This document shows positions 1 through 8,820 of a stretch of 64,000 bases of DNA, one piece after another (the first letter of the stretch is position 1; every line of letters begins with the position of its first letter). The DNA is taken from positions 186,001 through 250,000 of the forward strand of contig NZ_JBBJLN010000003.1 in assembly GCF_037658235.1 (NCBI RefSeq). The letters run 5' to 3'. Made by a program: the position numbers and the translations under genes. Origin of the DNA: Yunchengibacter salinarum. Lineage in GTDB: Bacteria > Pseudomonadota > Alphaproteobacteria > Sphingomonadales > Kordiimonadaceae. Below the pieces are notes generated by a model. It saw only the letters and a list, made by a program, of their open reading frames with translations. It did not search any database and was not told the DNA's origin.

Positions 1-1
1 A

Positions 2-1414
2 ATGGATACTGAAGGACATGCTGGCGAAAGCGTTGAAAAGCCGACGGGGACAGACACATGCCCCAAGCCCGGCAACCCTTACAAGGGCGTGTTCTACGCC
101 AATGACTTCGGCTATCTTGAGGGGGCCTGCCGGGCGCACAACGAAAGCGACGACCCGCTGGTCGGGCTGACCGACCGCTTCAAGCGCATGAAACTGGCGG
201 AAAATGTCACGCTGGATCTAGGCGGGCAGTATCGCCTGCGCTATCACGACGAGAACAATCACGGCCTGACCCGCCTGAACGGGCTGGACAATGAGTTTCT
301 GCTCAGCCGCCTGCGCGTGTATGGCAATCTGGAAGTGGGTGATCATGTGCGCGTCTATGTGGAGGGGATCGATGCCGCCGCCACCGGTGAATCCCTGCCC
401 AATCGCGGCATTGAGGTGGACCGCCACGATCTGCTGAACGGCTTTGTGGACGTGTCCTTTGCCGCCGGTGAAAGCGATGTGACCCTGCGCGCCGGGCGGC
501 AGGAGCTGTTGTTCGGCAATCAGCGCCTGATCTCGCCGCTGGACTGGGGCAATACCCGCCGCACCTTTGACGGGTTCCGCGCCAATATCAGCCGCCCGCT
601 GGGGGAGGGGGACACGCTGGATGTAAGCCTGTTCGCCGTGCGCCCGCGCGAAGTGGAAAAGACCGGCTTCAACGACACCAATGACAGCGTCGATTTCCTC
701 GGCGCCTATGCCACGCTGGATCTGGGGGCTCACAGCTTCGACCTGTACAGCCTGAGCCTGGAAGAGACCGGCCTGCCCACGGACAATTTCCACCTGTTCA
801 CCCACGGCGTGCGCTGGAATGGCCGTTTCGGCAATCTGCTGGGTGAAATGGAAGCCGCCATTCAGCGCGGCAATCTGGGCGGGCAGGATCACAATGCGGA
901 AATGCTCACCTTGGGGCTTGGCTATGACTTTGGCGCGTTCAGCGACTGGAAGCCCAAGGCGTGGCTCTATTATGATTATGCCAGCGGTGACGGCCAGCCG
1001 AATGACGGCGTGCACGGCACCTTTCGCCAGCATTTCCCGCTGGCCCATGCCTGGCTCGGCCTGATCGATCTGGTGGCCCGGCAGAACATCAAGGCGGGCA
1101 GCTTCAAGACCAGTTTCCAGCCCACTGACTGGCTAACATTGGCGCCGCAGCTACACAGCTTCCATCTCGCGGACAGTCGGGACGGCCTGTACAACGCGGG
1201 CGGCGCCATCATTCGCCGTGATCCCACCGGGCAGGCCGGCAGCCATGTGGGGGAGGAACTGGACGTGGTGGCCAAGATCAAGCTGCCATCCCGCATGGGG
1301 CTGATGATCGGCTGGTCCAAATTCTGGGGCGCGGGCTTCATTGACGACACCAACCCCGCTGGCGTGGGGGGCAATGCCGACTTCGGCTATGTCCAATGGA
1401 TGATGCATTTTTAG
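2..1414 (+). CDS. alginate-export-like outer-membrane beta-barrel protein (5' partial)
   Basis: About 470 residues are visible and the reading frame is open to the window edge. No signal peptide is seen, although the family needs one, so the true start is probably upstream and the Met at position 2 is not trustworthy. The sequence matches the alginate_exp (AlgE-like) family: an early LGGQYRLRY-type strand, many alternating aromatic/polar stretches with glycine-rich turns, and a C-terminal Phe (QWMMHF) typical of Bam-inserted outer-membrane proteins. In this family alginate is only one possible substrate, so the cargo here is unknown. The stop is 19 bases before the next gene, which encodes a secreted repeat protein, suggesting co-transcription. 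The family call is firm and the substrate is open. Confidence 0.75.
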   Translation: MDTEGHAGESVEKPTGTDTCPKPGNPYKGVFYANDFGYLEGACRAHNESDDPLVGLTDRFKRMKLAENVTLDLGGQYRLRYHDENNHGLTRLNGLDNEFLLSRLRVYGNLEVGDHVRVYVEGIDAAATGESLPNRGIEVDRHDLLNGFVDVSFAAGESDVTLRAGRQELLFGNQRLISPLDWGNTRRTFDGFRANISRPLGEGDTLDVSLFAVRPREVEKTGFNDTNDSVDFLGAYATLDLGAHSFDLYSLSLEETGLPTDNFHLFTHGVRWNGRFGNLLGEMEAAIQRGNLGGQDHNAEMLTLGLGYDFGAFSDWKPKAWLYYDYASGDGQPNDGVHGTFRQHFPLAHAWLGLIDLVARQNIKAGSFKTSFQPTDWLTLAPQLHSFHLADSRDGLYNAGGAIIRRDPTGQAGSHVGEELDVVAKIKLPSRMGLMIGWSKFWGAGFIDDTNPAGVGGNADFGYVQWMMHF

Positions 1415-1433
1415 GCAAACAGGAGAGGCGACC

Positions 1434-2420
1434 ATGATGGACGCTCTGCGATTGATCGTTCTGTCCCGACCGCGGCGGTGTGCCGCCAGCGGTGCGGCTA
1501 AGGCGCTCCGCGCGCTCATGCTCGGCGCCGGGCTGGCGGGGGGTGTGCTGATGGGGCAGTCCGTGACGGCGCCCGCAGCCCATGCTCAGGCCGCCGATTC
1601 CGGGGCGGTGCTTCAGGTGGTGGATCGCATCAATGGGGAATTGAAGCTGATGTATCGCGCCTCCCTGCGGGACATACCCGACAAGGGCCGAGAGAATATG
1701 CGCACGCGTCAGCCGCGCCATGTGTATCAGAAACTGCGCAGCACCTATATGCAGTTACAGCTTTTCCGCTGGCTCAGCGGTGAACCGCGCAAGACTCCGG
1801 AGCCGCTGCCCCTGCGCCAGATCACACCCGGCGAAGTGCTGGAACTGACCGAAACTTTCCTGTCCGACCTTCGGGATGTGAAGCCCGCCTATTTTCTGGC
1901 CAAAACCGTGGCGGAGCCGGAAAAGCGGTCCAATGTCACGCCGACGGATGTTTTTGAGGCTCTGACCTATAGCGAGCAACTTCTGCTCGGCATGGATATG
2001 CCCGCCACGGTGCCCAATGATGTTTATCAACTGGCCCTGATGCTGCTGGAAGACGCCCGCAGTCTCCACCGGGCCATCAAGGGTGGAGACGCGGGGGTTG
2101 ACCTGGCGCTGACCACTACCGGGAAAGTGCCGGCTGATGCCTATGATGCGAGTATGACCGTGCTGGACACCCTGTCCGCCCTGACCGATTCCGGCAAGCT
2201 TTCGATCCCGGCGGGCGTGGTGCGCCCCGCGCGGCCCGGCACCATCACGCCCAATTCCGTGATGCGCCTTATGGGGGACATTCTGGCGGACCTGAACGCG
2301 GCGAAGATTTCCGCCGGAGTTTCCGAACAAACCGAGATGCCGCCATCCCAGTCGGGCAAAACGCCGTCCAATGTTGTTGATGTGCTGATCACCACGAACC
2401 GGATTCTGTCCGCGATTTAA
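1434..2420 (+). CDS. secreted helical-repeat protein of unknown function
   Basis: 328 residues, not recognised as a named family. An N-terminal signal peptide is evident (Arg-rich n-region, hydrophobic core about residues 24-45, AHAQA cleavage region about 49-53). The mature part shows a recurring motif x-P-x-x-V/A followed by an amphipathic helix. The motif prolines are at residues 94, 132, 170, 194, 233, 273 and 311, so the spacing is 38-40 residues with one short 24-residue interval. This predicts an all-helical solenoid-like periplasmic protein. It lies between an outer-membrane barrel gene (19-base gap) and a chemoreceptor gene (42-base gap). An AGGAGAGG ribosome site precedes the ATG. 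It may be a periplasmic partner or ligand-presenting protein, but that is inference from position only. Confidence 0.85.
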   Translation: MMDALRLIVLSRPRRCAASGAAKALRALMLGAGLAGGVLMGQSVTAPAAHAQAADSGAVLQVVDRINGELKLMYRASLRDIPDKGRENMRTRQPRHVYQKLRSTYMQLQLFRWLSGEPRKTPEPLPLRQITPGEVLELTETFLSDLRDVKPAYFLAKTVAEPEKRSNVTPTDVFEALTYSEQLLLGMDMPATVPNDVYQLALMLLEDARSLHRAIKGGDAGVDLALTTTGKVPADAYDASMTVLDTLSALTDSGKLSIPAGVVRPARPGTITPNSVMRLMGDILADLNAAKISAGVSEQTEMPPSQSGKTPSNVVDVLITTNRILSAI

Positions 2421-2462
2421 CATCCCATAGAAGGACCGGGCCGGAAACGGACCTGGGGGAGA

Positions 2463-4472
2463 ATGAGCATGTGGGAGAAAATGAAAGAACTGATGGCCGG
2501 CCTGCACGGCAAGATACTGGCCATTTCAGTGCTGCCGGCGGTGCTTCTGGGCATGGCCAATCTGATCGGCAACGGGCAGGTGAACTCGGTGGTGAGTGAA
2601 AGCCGGGAGTCCGTTACAGCCTTGCAGGCGCGCAATGCCAAGGTGGAAGACGCCGTATCCGAACTGCGGCAGAGCATGGCGCAGGCTATTCGACAGGCCA
2701 GCGCCGTCAGCCGCGTTCACCAGACCGCCCTGATGACGCAGAACGCTGACATGACTAGCCAGACCCGATCCGAGATATCCGAATTGAAAGCCGTCATCGG
2801 TCGCCTGTCGTCCAATAGCGAGACCATGATGACTCTGCTGGACCGGGAAGGATTCGTGTCGAAAGACCCGGCGGTGACTCTGACGGACGGGAAGGCGGCG
2901 GGCAGCCTGCCGCTGGATGCCCGGCGTGCCTTTGCCGTGGTCATGCGGCTGGCCCGGTCCATGGAACGGCGCCTTGAGATGTTCACGGAGGCCAATGACC
3001 GCACGATTGCCCTGATGGGGGCGGGTGATTTCGACGGCGCCAGCACCAATTTCCGCTTCGAGGAGGCGCCCCGTCTCAATGCCCTGGAGGGTGCGCTGGG
3101 CAAGATGGACGAGACCGCAACCGACCTGATGGCGGCGGTGAACGTGAATCTCACCAAGGCCCGCAATGCCATGCAGGGCGCGGCAGAGGATCAGATTTCC
3201 GATGTCTTCACCATCAATCTGATCATATTGCTGGCGGGTATTGGCCTGGTGATCGTGATTGTCTGCCTGTTCGTGGCCCGGATGGTGGTGAACCCTATCA
3301 ATCGTCAGGTGGCTGTCATGGATACGCTGGCCACCGGCGATACCAATGTGGACATTCCCCAGCCTAGGGATGCCACCCTGTCCCGGATCGCGGACGGGCT
3401 GAAAGCCTTCCGTGACGGGCTTGAGGAGCAGGCCCGCCTGCGTGCCGAACAGAAACGCAAGGAAGAGGAAGAGCAGCAGCGCAAGGAAGAGGAAGAACGC
3501 CGGGAGCGCGAACGCATGGAGGAAAAGGCCCGCGAGGAGCGCAAGCAGGCGGAACGCACGGCCCGGCGCCAGAAAATGCTGGAAAAGGCCATCAACAGCT
3601 TTGAAGGCAGCGTGGCGGACGTGTTGGCGGCGCTGACGCAATCTTCCGCGGACCTGAAGAGCGCATCCAGCAAGATGACGGAAATCGCCGGGGACAGCGA
3701 GGCCAAGAGCTCCGAAGTGGCGGCGGCCGCGGAACAGGCGGCCAGCAATGTGCAAAGCGTTGCGGCGGCGTCGGAGGAAATGTCCGCTTCCATCCAGGAG
3801 ATCAGCCGCCAGGTGTCCCGCTCGGCGGAAATGACGCGGGATGCCACCACCAAGGCCCAGAGCACCAACAGCCTTGTGCAGGAACTGGCCAGCAATGTGA
3901 CCAAGATCGACGACGTGGTGCAGTTGATCAACGACATTGCGGAACAGACCAATCTGCTTGCGCTCAACGCCACGATCGAGGCGGCGCGGGCGGGCGATGC
4001 CGGGCGCGGCTTTGCCGTGGTGGCGAGCGAGGTGAAGAATCTGGCGACCCAGACCGCAAAGGCGACCGAGGATATCCGCAGCCAGATTACCACCGTGCAG
4101 AAGATGGGCCTGGATGCTTCCAAGGATATGGAGGTGATGCTGAAGGTGTTCGAGGAAACGAACGAGATCGCCGGCACCATTGCGTCCGCCGTGGAGGAGC
4201 AGAATTCCAGCACGTCGGAAATCTCCCAGAGCGCGGGGGAGGCCGCGTCCAGCACGGATACCGTGACCAGCAACATTCAGGGGCTGAAGGACGGTGTGCA
4301 GGAAAACCGATCCGCGTCCGAAGATGTGGATCAGGCTTCGGATATCCTCTCCAGCAAGAGCGACGAACTGAAGACCGTGGTGCAAAGCTTCCTCAAGGAT
4401 ATTGATGAAGCCCAGTCCCATGGCCGCGAGGACGACGAGAACGCCACGGGTGGCCCCGCCGCGGCGGAATAG
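2463..4472 (+). CDS. methyl-accepting chemotaxis protein
   Basis: 669-residue transmembrane chemoreceptor. TM1 is at about residues 15-35, then a periplasmic helical sensor region to about 245, TM2 at about 248-272, and a HAMP domain. The signalling hairpin tip includes IAEQTNLLALNATIEAARAG near residues 491-510. It would pass ligand state to a CheA/CheW array. Between HAMP and the signalling domain lies an unusual, highly charged Glu/Lys/Arg-rich coiled-coil stretch (about residues 317-370). No C-terminal CheR-binding pentapeptide is apparent; the end is rich in Asp, Glu and Ala. It follows the barrel and repeat-protein genes and ends in a clear terminator, so those three genes may form one unit. 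Confidence 0.95.
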   Translation: MSMWEKMKELMAGLHGKILAISVLPAVLLGMANLIGNGQVNSVVSESRESVTALQARNAKVEDAVSELRQSMAQAIRQASAVSRVHQTALMTQNADMTSQTRSEISELKAVIGRLSSNSETMMTLLDREGFVSKDPAVTLTDGKAAGSLPLDARRAFAVVMRLARSMERRLEMFTEANDRTIALMGAGDFDGASTNFRFEEAPRLNALEGALGKMDETATDLMAAVNVNLTKARNAMQGAAEDQISDVFTINLIILLAGIGLVIVIVCLFVARMVVNPINRQVAVMDTLATGDTNVDIPQPRDATLSRIADGLKAFRDGLEEQARLRAEQKRKEEEEQQRKEEEERRERERMEEKAREERKQAERTARRQKMLEKAINSFEGSVADVLAALTQSSADLKSASSKMTEIAGDSEAKSSEVAAAAEQAASNVQSVAAASEEMSASIQEISRQVSRSAEMTRDATTKAQSTNSLVQELASNVTKIDDVVQLINDIAEQTNLLALNATIEAARAGDAGRGFAVVASEVKNLATQTAKATEDIRSQITTVQKMGLDASKDMEVMLKVFEETNEIAGTIASAVEEQNSSTSEISQSAGEAASSTDTVTSNIQGLKDGVQENRSASEDVDQASDILSSKSDELKTVVQSFLKDIDEAQSHGREDDENATGGPAAAE

Positions 4473-4498
4473 CAGCCTTTCGTCGATCCTGTATCTTC

Positions 4499-4533
4499 AA
4501 AGCGGCTGTCCCACATCGGGGCAGCCGCTTTTT
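4499..4533 (+). terminator. intrinsic terminator after the chemoreceptor gene
   Basis: Perfect 9-10 bp stem (AAAGCGGCTG pairing with CAGCCGCTTT), extended by an inner CCC/GGG, followed by a T tract (CTTTTTC). It lies 27 bases past the stop codon at 4472 and closes the leftmost transcription unit. Confidence 0.85.
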
Positions 4534-4644
4534 CATGGCATCAAGGCAGGGTGGGCAGGCTGACCCGCGCACCCGCAATCGGGCGTGGCCAGGCAGGGTC
4601 AACGGGCACTGTTGGCGGGCACGGGCGCCCGCATGGGTGCCTGT

Positions 4645-5733
4645 TTAGCTACCGCACTGTGCGCGGTGGAGCATGGCATGGTCCGCCAGCACCAGCGCCA
4701 TCATGGCTTCCGCCACGGGCACGGCCCGGATGCCCACGCAGGGGTCATGCCGCCCCTTGGTGACCACTTCCGTGGCTTCCCCGCTGCGGGTGACCGATTT
4801 GCGCGGCATCAGGATGGAACTTGTGGGCTTGACCGAAAAACGGGCGATCAGTGGCTGGCCGGTGGAAATGCCGCCCAGTATGCCGCCCGCCTTGTTGGAC
4901 AGAAAAACGGGGTTGCCGTCCGCGCCCGGTTCCATTTCGTCCGCATTGTCGCGTCCGGTCAGGCTGGCGGCGGCCATGCCCGCGCCGATCTCCACCCCCT
5001 TCACCGCATTGATGGACATGAGCCCGGCGGCCAGGTCCCCATCCAGCTTGGCATAGACCGGTGCGCCCAGACCGGCGGGCAGGCCGATGGCTTCCACCTG
5101 AATGACGGCGCCCACGGAATTGCCGTTTTTGCGCAGCTCATCCAGGCTGTGGGCCCAGCGTGTGGCGGTTTCCGCATCGGGGCAGAAGAACGGGTTCCGG
5201 GCCACCTGATCCCAGTTGACATCGAGCAGGTCCACCGCATCGGTGCCCATCTGGATCATCGCCGCGCGAATGGTTACCGGCGCATCCAGCACCGTTTCCA
5301 GCACCCGGCGCGCAACTGCCCCGGCGGCGACCCGGCTGGCCGTTTCCCGCGCGCTGGACCGGCCCCCGCCGCGATAATCGCGGATGCCGTATTTGGCATC
5401 ATAGGTATAGTCCGCATGGCCGGGGCGATAAGTCTCGGCGATATTGCCATAATCCTTGCTGCGCTGATCCGCATTTTCGATCATCAACTGGATCGGCGTG
5501 CCGGTGGTCTGCCCTTCAAAGACACCGGACAGGATGCGCACCTTGTCCGGTTCCTTGCGCTGTGTGGTGTAGCGGCTCTGCCCGGGGCGGCGCTGGTCCA
5601 GGAAATGCTGGATGAAGCTTTCGTCCAGCGGTATGCGGGGCGGCACACCGTCCAGCGTGCAGCCGATGGCCGGCCCGTGGCTTTCGCCCCAGGTGGTCAT
5701 GCGTAACAAATGCCCGAAACTATTCACTGACAT
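4645..5733 (-). CDS. aroC: chorismate synthase
   Basis: 362 residues, normal length. It converts 5-enolpyruvylshikimate-3-phosphate to chorismate with reduced FMN, the last step of the common aromatic pathway, in the cytosol. Signatures seen: GESHG at residues 16-20 and RGGGRSSARET at 121-131, plus a FSVKPTSSI segment near the C-terminus. The start MSVNSFGH is the usual one for the family. The gene starts only 9 bases after the fabI stop on the same strand, so the two are almost certainly co-transcribed downstream of the dnaJ-like and brkB-like genes. Confidence 0.98.
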   Translation of the reverse strand: MSVNSFGHLLRMTTWGESHGPAIGCTLDGVPPRIPLDESFIQHFLDQRRPGQSRYTTQRKEPDKVRILSGVFEGQTTGTPIQLMIENADQRSKDYGNIAETYRPGHADYTYDAKYGIRDYRGGGRSSARETASRVAAGAVARRVLETVLDAPVTIRAAMIQMGTDAVDLLDVNWDQVARNPFFCPDAETATRWAHSLDELRKNGNSVGAVIQVEAIGLPAGLGAPVYAKLDGDLAAGLMSINAVKGVEIGAGMAAASLTGRDNADEMEPGADGNPVFLSNKAGGILGGISTGQPLIARFSVKPTSSILMPRKSVTRSGEATEVVTKGRHDPCVGIRAVPVAEAMMALVLADHAMLHRAQCGS

Positions 5734-5742
5734 GGGCTTTTC

Positions 5743-6552
5743 CTAGCCGTCTATGGCGCGTTTCATCACCGCTTCATCGGTGGGCATACAGGTGGTATTG
5801 AAGCCGCAATCCACGAAATGCACTTCGCCCGTCACACCGGACGACAGGTTCGACAGCATGTAAACCCCGGCCCCGGCCACGTCATCCAGGGTGATGTTGC
5901 GCCGCATGGGGGCGTTCAGTTCATTGTATTTCAGCAGCATCCGCACATCGCCGATGCCGGAAGCGGCCAGCGTCTTGATCGGCCCGGCGGACAGGGCGTT
6001 CACGCGGATGTTCTTTTCCCCCAGATCGCGAGCCATATAGCGGGTGGCGGATTCCAGCGCCGCCTTGGCCAGCCCCATTACATTATAGTGGGGCACGGTC
6101 TTGTCGGAGCCGTAATAGGTCAAGGTCAGCATGGAGCCGCCCTCATGCATCATCTTTTCCGCTTCCTGCGCCACGGCGACAAAGGAATAGGCCGAGATGT
6201 TCATGGTGTTGAGGAAATTTTCCCGGCTGGTATCGATGAAGCGCCCGCGCAGTTCGGACTTGTCGGAAAAGCCGATGGCATGGACGATGAAATCCAGCCG
6301 GTCCCACTTGTTGGCCAGCTTGTCGAACAGGCCGCTGATGCTTTCACTGTCCGAGACATCACAGGGCTCGACGAAATCCGCGCCCACGCTTTCCGCCAGA
6401 GGGCCAACGCGGCGGGCCAGTGTCTCCCCCTGGTAGGTGAAGGCCAGTTCGGCGCCTTCCTCGGCGCATTTTTTGGCGATGCCCCAGGCCATGGAGCGGT
6501 CATTGGCAACCCCCATGATCAGGCCGCGTTTCCCTTTCATCAATCCTGTCAT
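5743..6552 (-). CDS. fabI: enoyl-[acyl-carrier-protein] reductase (NADH), FabI type
   Basis: 269 residues from the Met of MTGLMKGKRG at 6552, chosen because an AAAGGATGG ribosome site precedes it and the extra upstream codons to 6633 are not family-like. It catalyses the last reduction of fatty-acid elongation. It has the atypical SDR glycine motif (GLIMGVANDRSMAWG, residues 10-24) and the catalytic pair Tyr156 and Lys163 in HYNVMGLAK, at the same numbers as in the E. coli enzyme. It sits between brkB-like and aroC genes on one strand. Confidence 0.96.
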   Translation of the reverse strand: MTGLMKGKRGLIMGVANDRSMAWGIAKKCAEEGAELAFTYQGETLARRVGPLAESVGADFVEPCDVSDSESISGLFDKLANKWDRLDFIVHAIGFSDKSELRGRFIDTSRENFLNTMNISAYSFVAVAQEAEKMMHEGGSMLTLTYYGSDKTVPHYNVMGLAKAALESATRYMARDLGEKNIRVNALSAGPIKTLAASGIGDVRMLLKYNELNAPMRRNITLDDVAGAGVYMLSNLSSGVTGEVHFVDCGFNTTCMPTDEAVMKRAIDG

Positions 6553-6629
6553 CGATATCCCATCCTTTATCTTTTCAAGTGCGTGAACGCACCGGTTTGG
6601 CCGCGATCCTACAGCACTGGCCGGTGCCG

Positions 6630-7694
6630 TCAATTGTCGCCGCCGCCCGCCGGCCTGTTCGGCTGATCCGGGTCGCGGGTGTCCGGGTCCCAGAAGCCGC
6701 CCAGTTCCATCAGCACGGCGAGCGGTTTCTGCCCCCGGCGGCGGCGGATATGGCTTTCATAAGTGGCATTGAGCGCCGCGCCGAAAACAAAGCCCAGCGA
6801 GAGCACGAAACAGAAGAGCAGGGTGATCACCACCCCCGCCAGCGAGCCATAGGTCACGTCATAGGTGCCCGCCGAGGCCAGATAGGCGCCGAGCCCGCGC
6901 GACCCCGCCAGCAGCACGGCCAGCGTGAACAGCGTGCCGGGCAGGCGGCGGGCGCGGCCCAGCTTGCGCGGGGTGAGCGCCAGATAGACGCCGTAAAGGC
7001 CAAGGGTCAGAAGTGCCGGGCTGACGCCGAATTTCAGCAGCGCCCAAAGGGTTGTCAGACCGGAATTGAGGCTGTCGGGAAACAGGGACCGCGCGGCGCT
7101 GATCAGGGCCGGGCCAATCACCAGTATGGACATGGCGATGATGGCCAGCACTGCGCCCACGATCACCAGACCCAGGCTTTCCAGCCGTCTCTGCCACATG
7201 GCGGCGGCATTGTCCTTGCCATAGATGCGCAATATGGCGTCCCGCGCTGCTTCCACGCCGTTCGCGGCGGCCCACAGGGCGAACAGGATGGAGCCGGTCA
7301 ACAGGTCGGGCCGGGTGTTGTTGATGATGCCCTGAATGGGGCCGTCCAGTACGGCGGTGACTTCGCCGGGCAGCACGGAAAAGGCGAATTCGATCGCCCT
7401 GAGGCCCTGATCGGTCTGGCCCAGAAAGCCGCTTACCGCCACCAGAAAGATGACGAAGGGAAACAGGGACAGCATGGCCAGAAAGGCCATATTGCCCGCC
7501 GCCATGGGGCCGTCGCGGGTGATGAAAAGCCGGGCCGCGTCCCGCCAGATGCGGCCATGGGCGCGGATCGTGCGCCATAATGCCCACAGGAAGGCCGTCA
7601 GGGGGGATGGTTCGGGCGCCTTGTGCGGGCCGCCGACCACGATCAGCTCAAACCGGCCTGACGACGCAGCGCGGGGCCGTTGCCGCCGGACCAT
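6630..7694 (-). CDS. YihY/BrkB-family inner-membrane protein
   Basis: Up to 354 residues. The family (UPF0761/BrkB, once misnamed ribonuclease BN) is an integral membrane protein of uncertain function. Seen: an N-terminal cytosolic region, then about six hydrophobic segments, including the conserved GNMAFLAMLSLFPFVIF stretch and an AALNATYESHIRRRR-like C-terminal segment. The most upstream ATG (7694) overlaps the end of the dnaJ-like gene by 52 bases. A later in-frame start is possible, since the first 40 residues look poorly conserved. It is the second gene of the dnaJ-brkB-fabI-aroC series. Confidence 0.85.
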   Translation of the reverse strand: MVRRQRPRAASSGRFELIVVGGPHKAPEPSPLTAFLWALWRTIRAHGRIWRDAARLFITRDGPMAAGNMAFLAMLSLFPFVIFLVAVSGFLGQTDQGLRAIEFAFSVLPGEVTAVLDGPIQGIINNTRPDLLTGSILFALWAAANGVEAARDAILRIYGKDNAAAMWQRRLESLGLVIVGAVLAIIAMSILVIGPALISAARSLFPDSLNSGLTTLWALLKFGVSPALLTLGLYGVYLALTPRKLGRARRLPGTLFTLAVLLAGSRGLGAYLASAGTYDVTYGSLAGVVITLLFCFVLSLGFVFGAALNATYESHIRRRRGQKPLAVLMELGGFWDPDTRDPDQPNRPAGGGDN

Positions 7695-8659
7695 TGCTTG
7701 ATAAGGGCTTCCAGTTCCTTGTCCCGCTCCTTGGGCAGCATGACTTTCAGGGTCACATACATGTTGCCCTCGAAATCCCGGCCCTTGACGCCCTTGCCCT
7801 TGAGCCGCAGCCGCCGACCGGTGGAACAGCCGCGCGGGATGCGCACGGTCAGCGTGCCGCGCGGTGTGGGCACCGCGATGTCGCCGCCCAGTACCGCTTC
7901 ATCCAGCGATATGGGCAGGTCCAGCAGGATGTCGTTGCCCTTGCGGGTGTAATAGGGGTGGGCCGCCACACGGATTTCCACCAGCGCATCGCCCTTGGGG
8001 GCGCCGCCCAGCCCTTCGCCGCCCTGACCGGCAAGGCGGATCACCTGGCCGCTGCGGATGCCGGGGGGGATGGTGATGTCCATATTGCGGCCATCGTTCA
8101 GGGTCAGGCGGCGGGTGGTGCCGCGGATCGCCTCTTCGAAGCCGATGGTCAGTTCATAGGTGATATCGATGCCGCGCTGGTGCGGGGCACGGCCCTTGGC
8201 GCCGCTGCTGCGCCGCCGCCCGGCGCCCGCGCCCGCCCGACTGCCCGCGCCGGTTTTGCGCCCGGCGCCGGTATAGCGGAAAAATTCGCTGAAAACGTCC
8301 TCCGCGTCGTCGAAATCGAATCCGCCGCCGCCCGTGCCGCCCGGCCCGGTGCCGCGCCGGAAATCCCGGCCAAAGGGGTCCCGCGCCCGTGCCCCGGCGC
8401 CCGCCGCCTCGAAGCCCGCATCGGCGGTGGTGCGTTCATTACCATGGCCGTCGATCTCGCCACGGTCATAGCGGCGGCGCTGTTCCTCGCTGCCAAGAAT
8501 GGCATAGGCGCCGGACACCTCCTTGAAGCGATCCGCCACGCCGGGCCGGTCCTTGTTGCGATCCGGGTGCAATTCCTTGGCAAGCTGCCGATAGGCTTTC
8601 TTGATAGCCTCCTGGCTGGCATTCCTGTCCACGCCCAATATGGTGTAGGGATCACGCAT
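7643..8659 (-). CDS. DnaJ-like co-chaperone without zinc finger (CbpA type)
   Basis: 338 residues. The J-domain (residues about 1-70) carries the HPD motif at 31-33 that stimulates DnaK ATPase. A Gly/Phe/Arg-rich linker follows (about 90-160, with basic GRRRSSGAKGR). The C-terminal substrate-binding domains then start at about 165 (ITYELTIGFEEAIRGT and later PHPYY-like and GGDI elements). The CxxCxGxG zinc repeats of true DnaJ are absent, so this is the CbpA/DnaJ-C class. It is the first gene of a minus-strand series and is divergent from pdxH. Confidence 0.92.
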   Translation of the reverse strand: MRDPYTILGVDRNASQEAIKKAYRQLAKELHPDRNKDRPGVADRFKEVSGAYAILGSEEQRRRYDRGEIDGHGNERTTADAGFEAAGAGARARDPFGRDFRRGTGPGGTGGGGFDFDDAEDVFSEFFRYTGAGRKTGAGSRAGAGAGRRRSSGAKGRAPHQRGIDITYELTIGFEEAIRGTTRRLTLNDGRNMDITIPPGIRSGQVIRLAGQGGEGLGGAPKGDALVEIRVAAHPYYTRKGNDILLDLPISLDEAVLGGDIAVPTPRGTLTVRIPRGCSTGRRLRLKGKGVKGRDFEGNMYVTLKVMLPKERDKELEALIKQWSGGNGPALRRQAGLS

Positions 8660-8820
8660 TGGCTTTATGATCTACTCATTGCGGATGTTGTTGCGGGCCC
8701 CCGCGCCGGGGGTGGCCCAGTTTAGGTCATCCGGGGGGCGCGACACAACGAATATTGTGGGTTCGATCCGTGGCGTACTAGATGCTGTGGGTATGGGCAA
8801 GATGGAACAGACAGGGATGC
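8660..8820. promoter_or_regulatory. divergent promoter region between dnaJ-like gene and pdxH
   Basis: 161 bases that must hold promoters for both directions. A GC-rich imperfect hairpin is visible near 8692-8718. No convincing -35/-10 pair could be chosen by eye. A TTGTGG near 8755 followed 17 bases later by CTAGAT is a weak possibility for pdxH. Confidence 0.3.

Noticed and set aside
8755..8775. tRNA T-loop-like GGGTTCGATCC
   Set aside because: The flanking bases do not form a T-arm stem, and no acceptor, D or anticodon arms can be folded around it.
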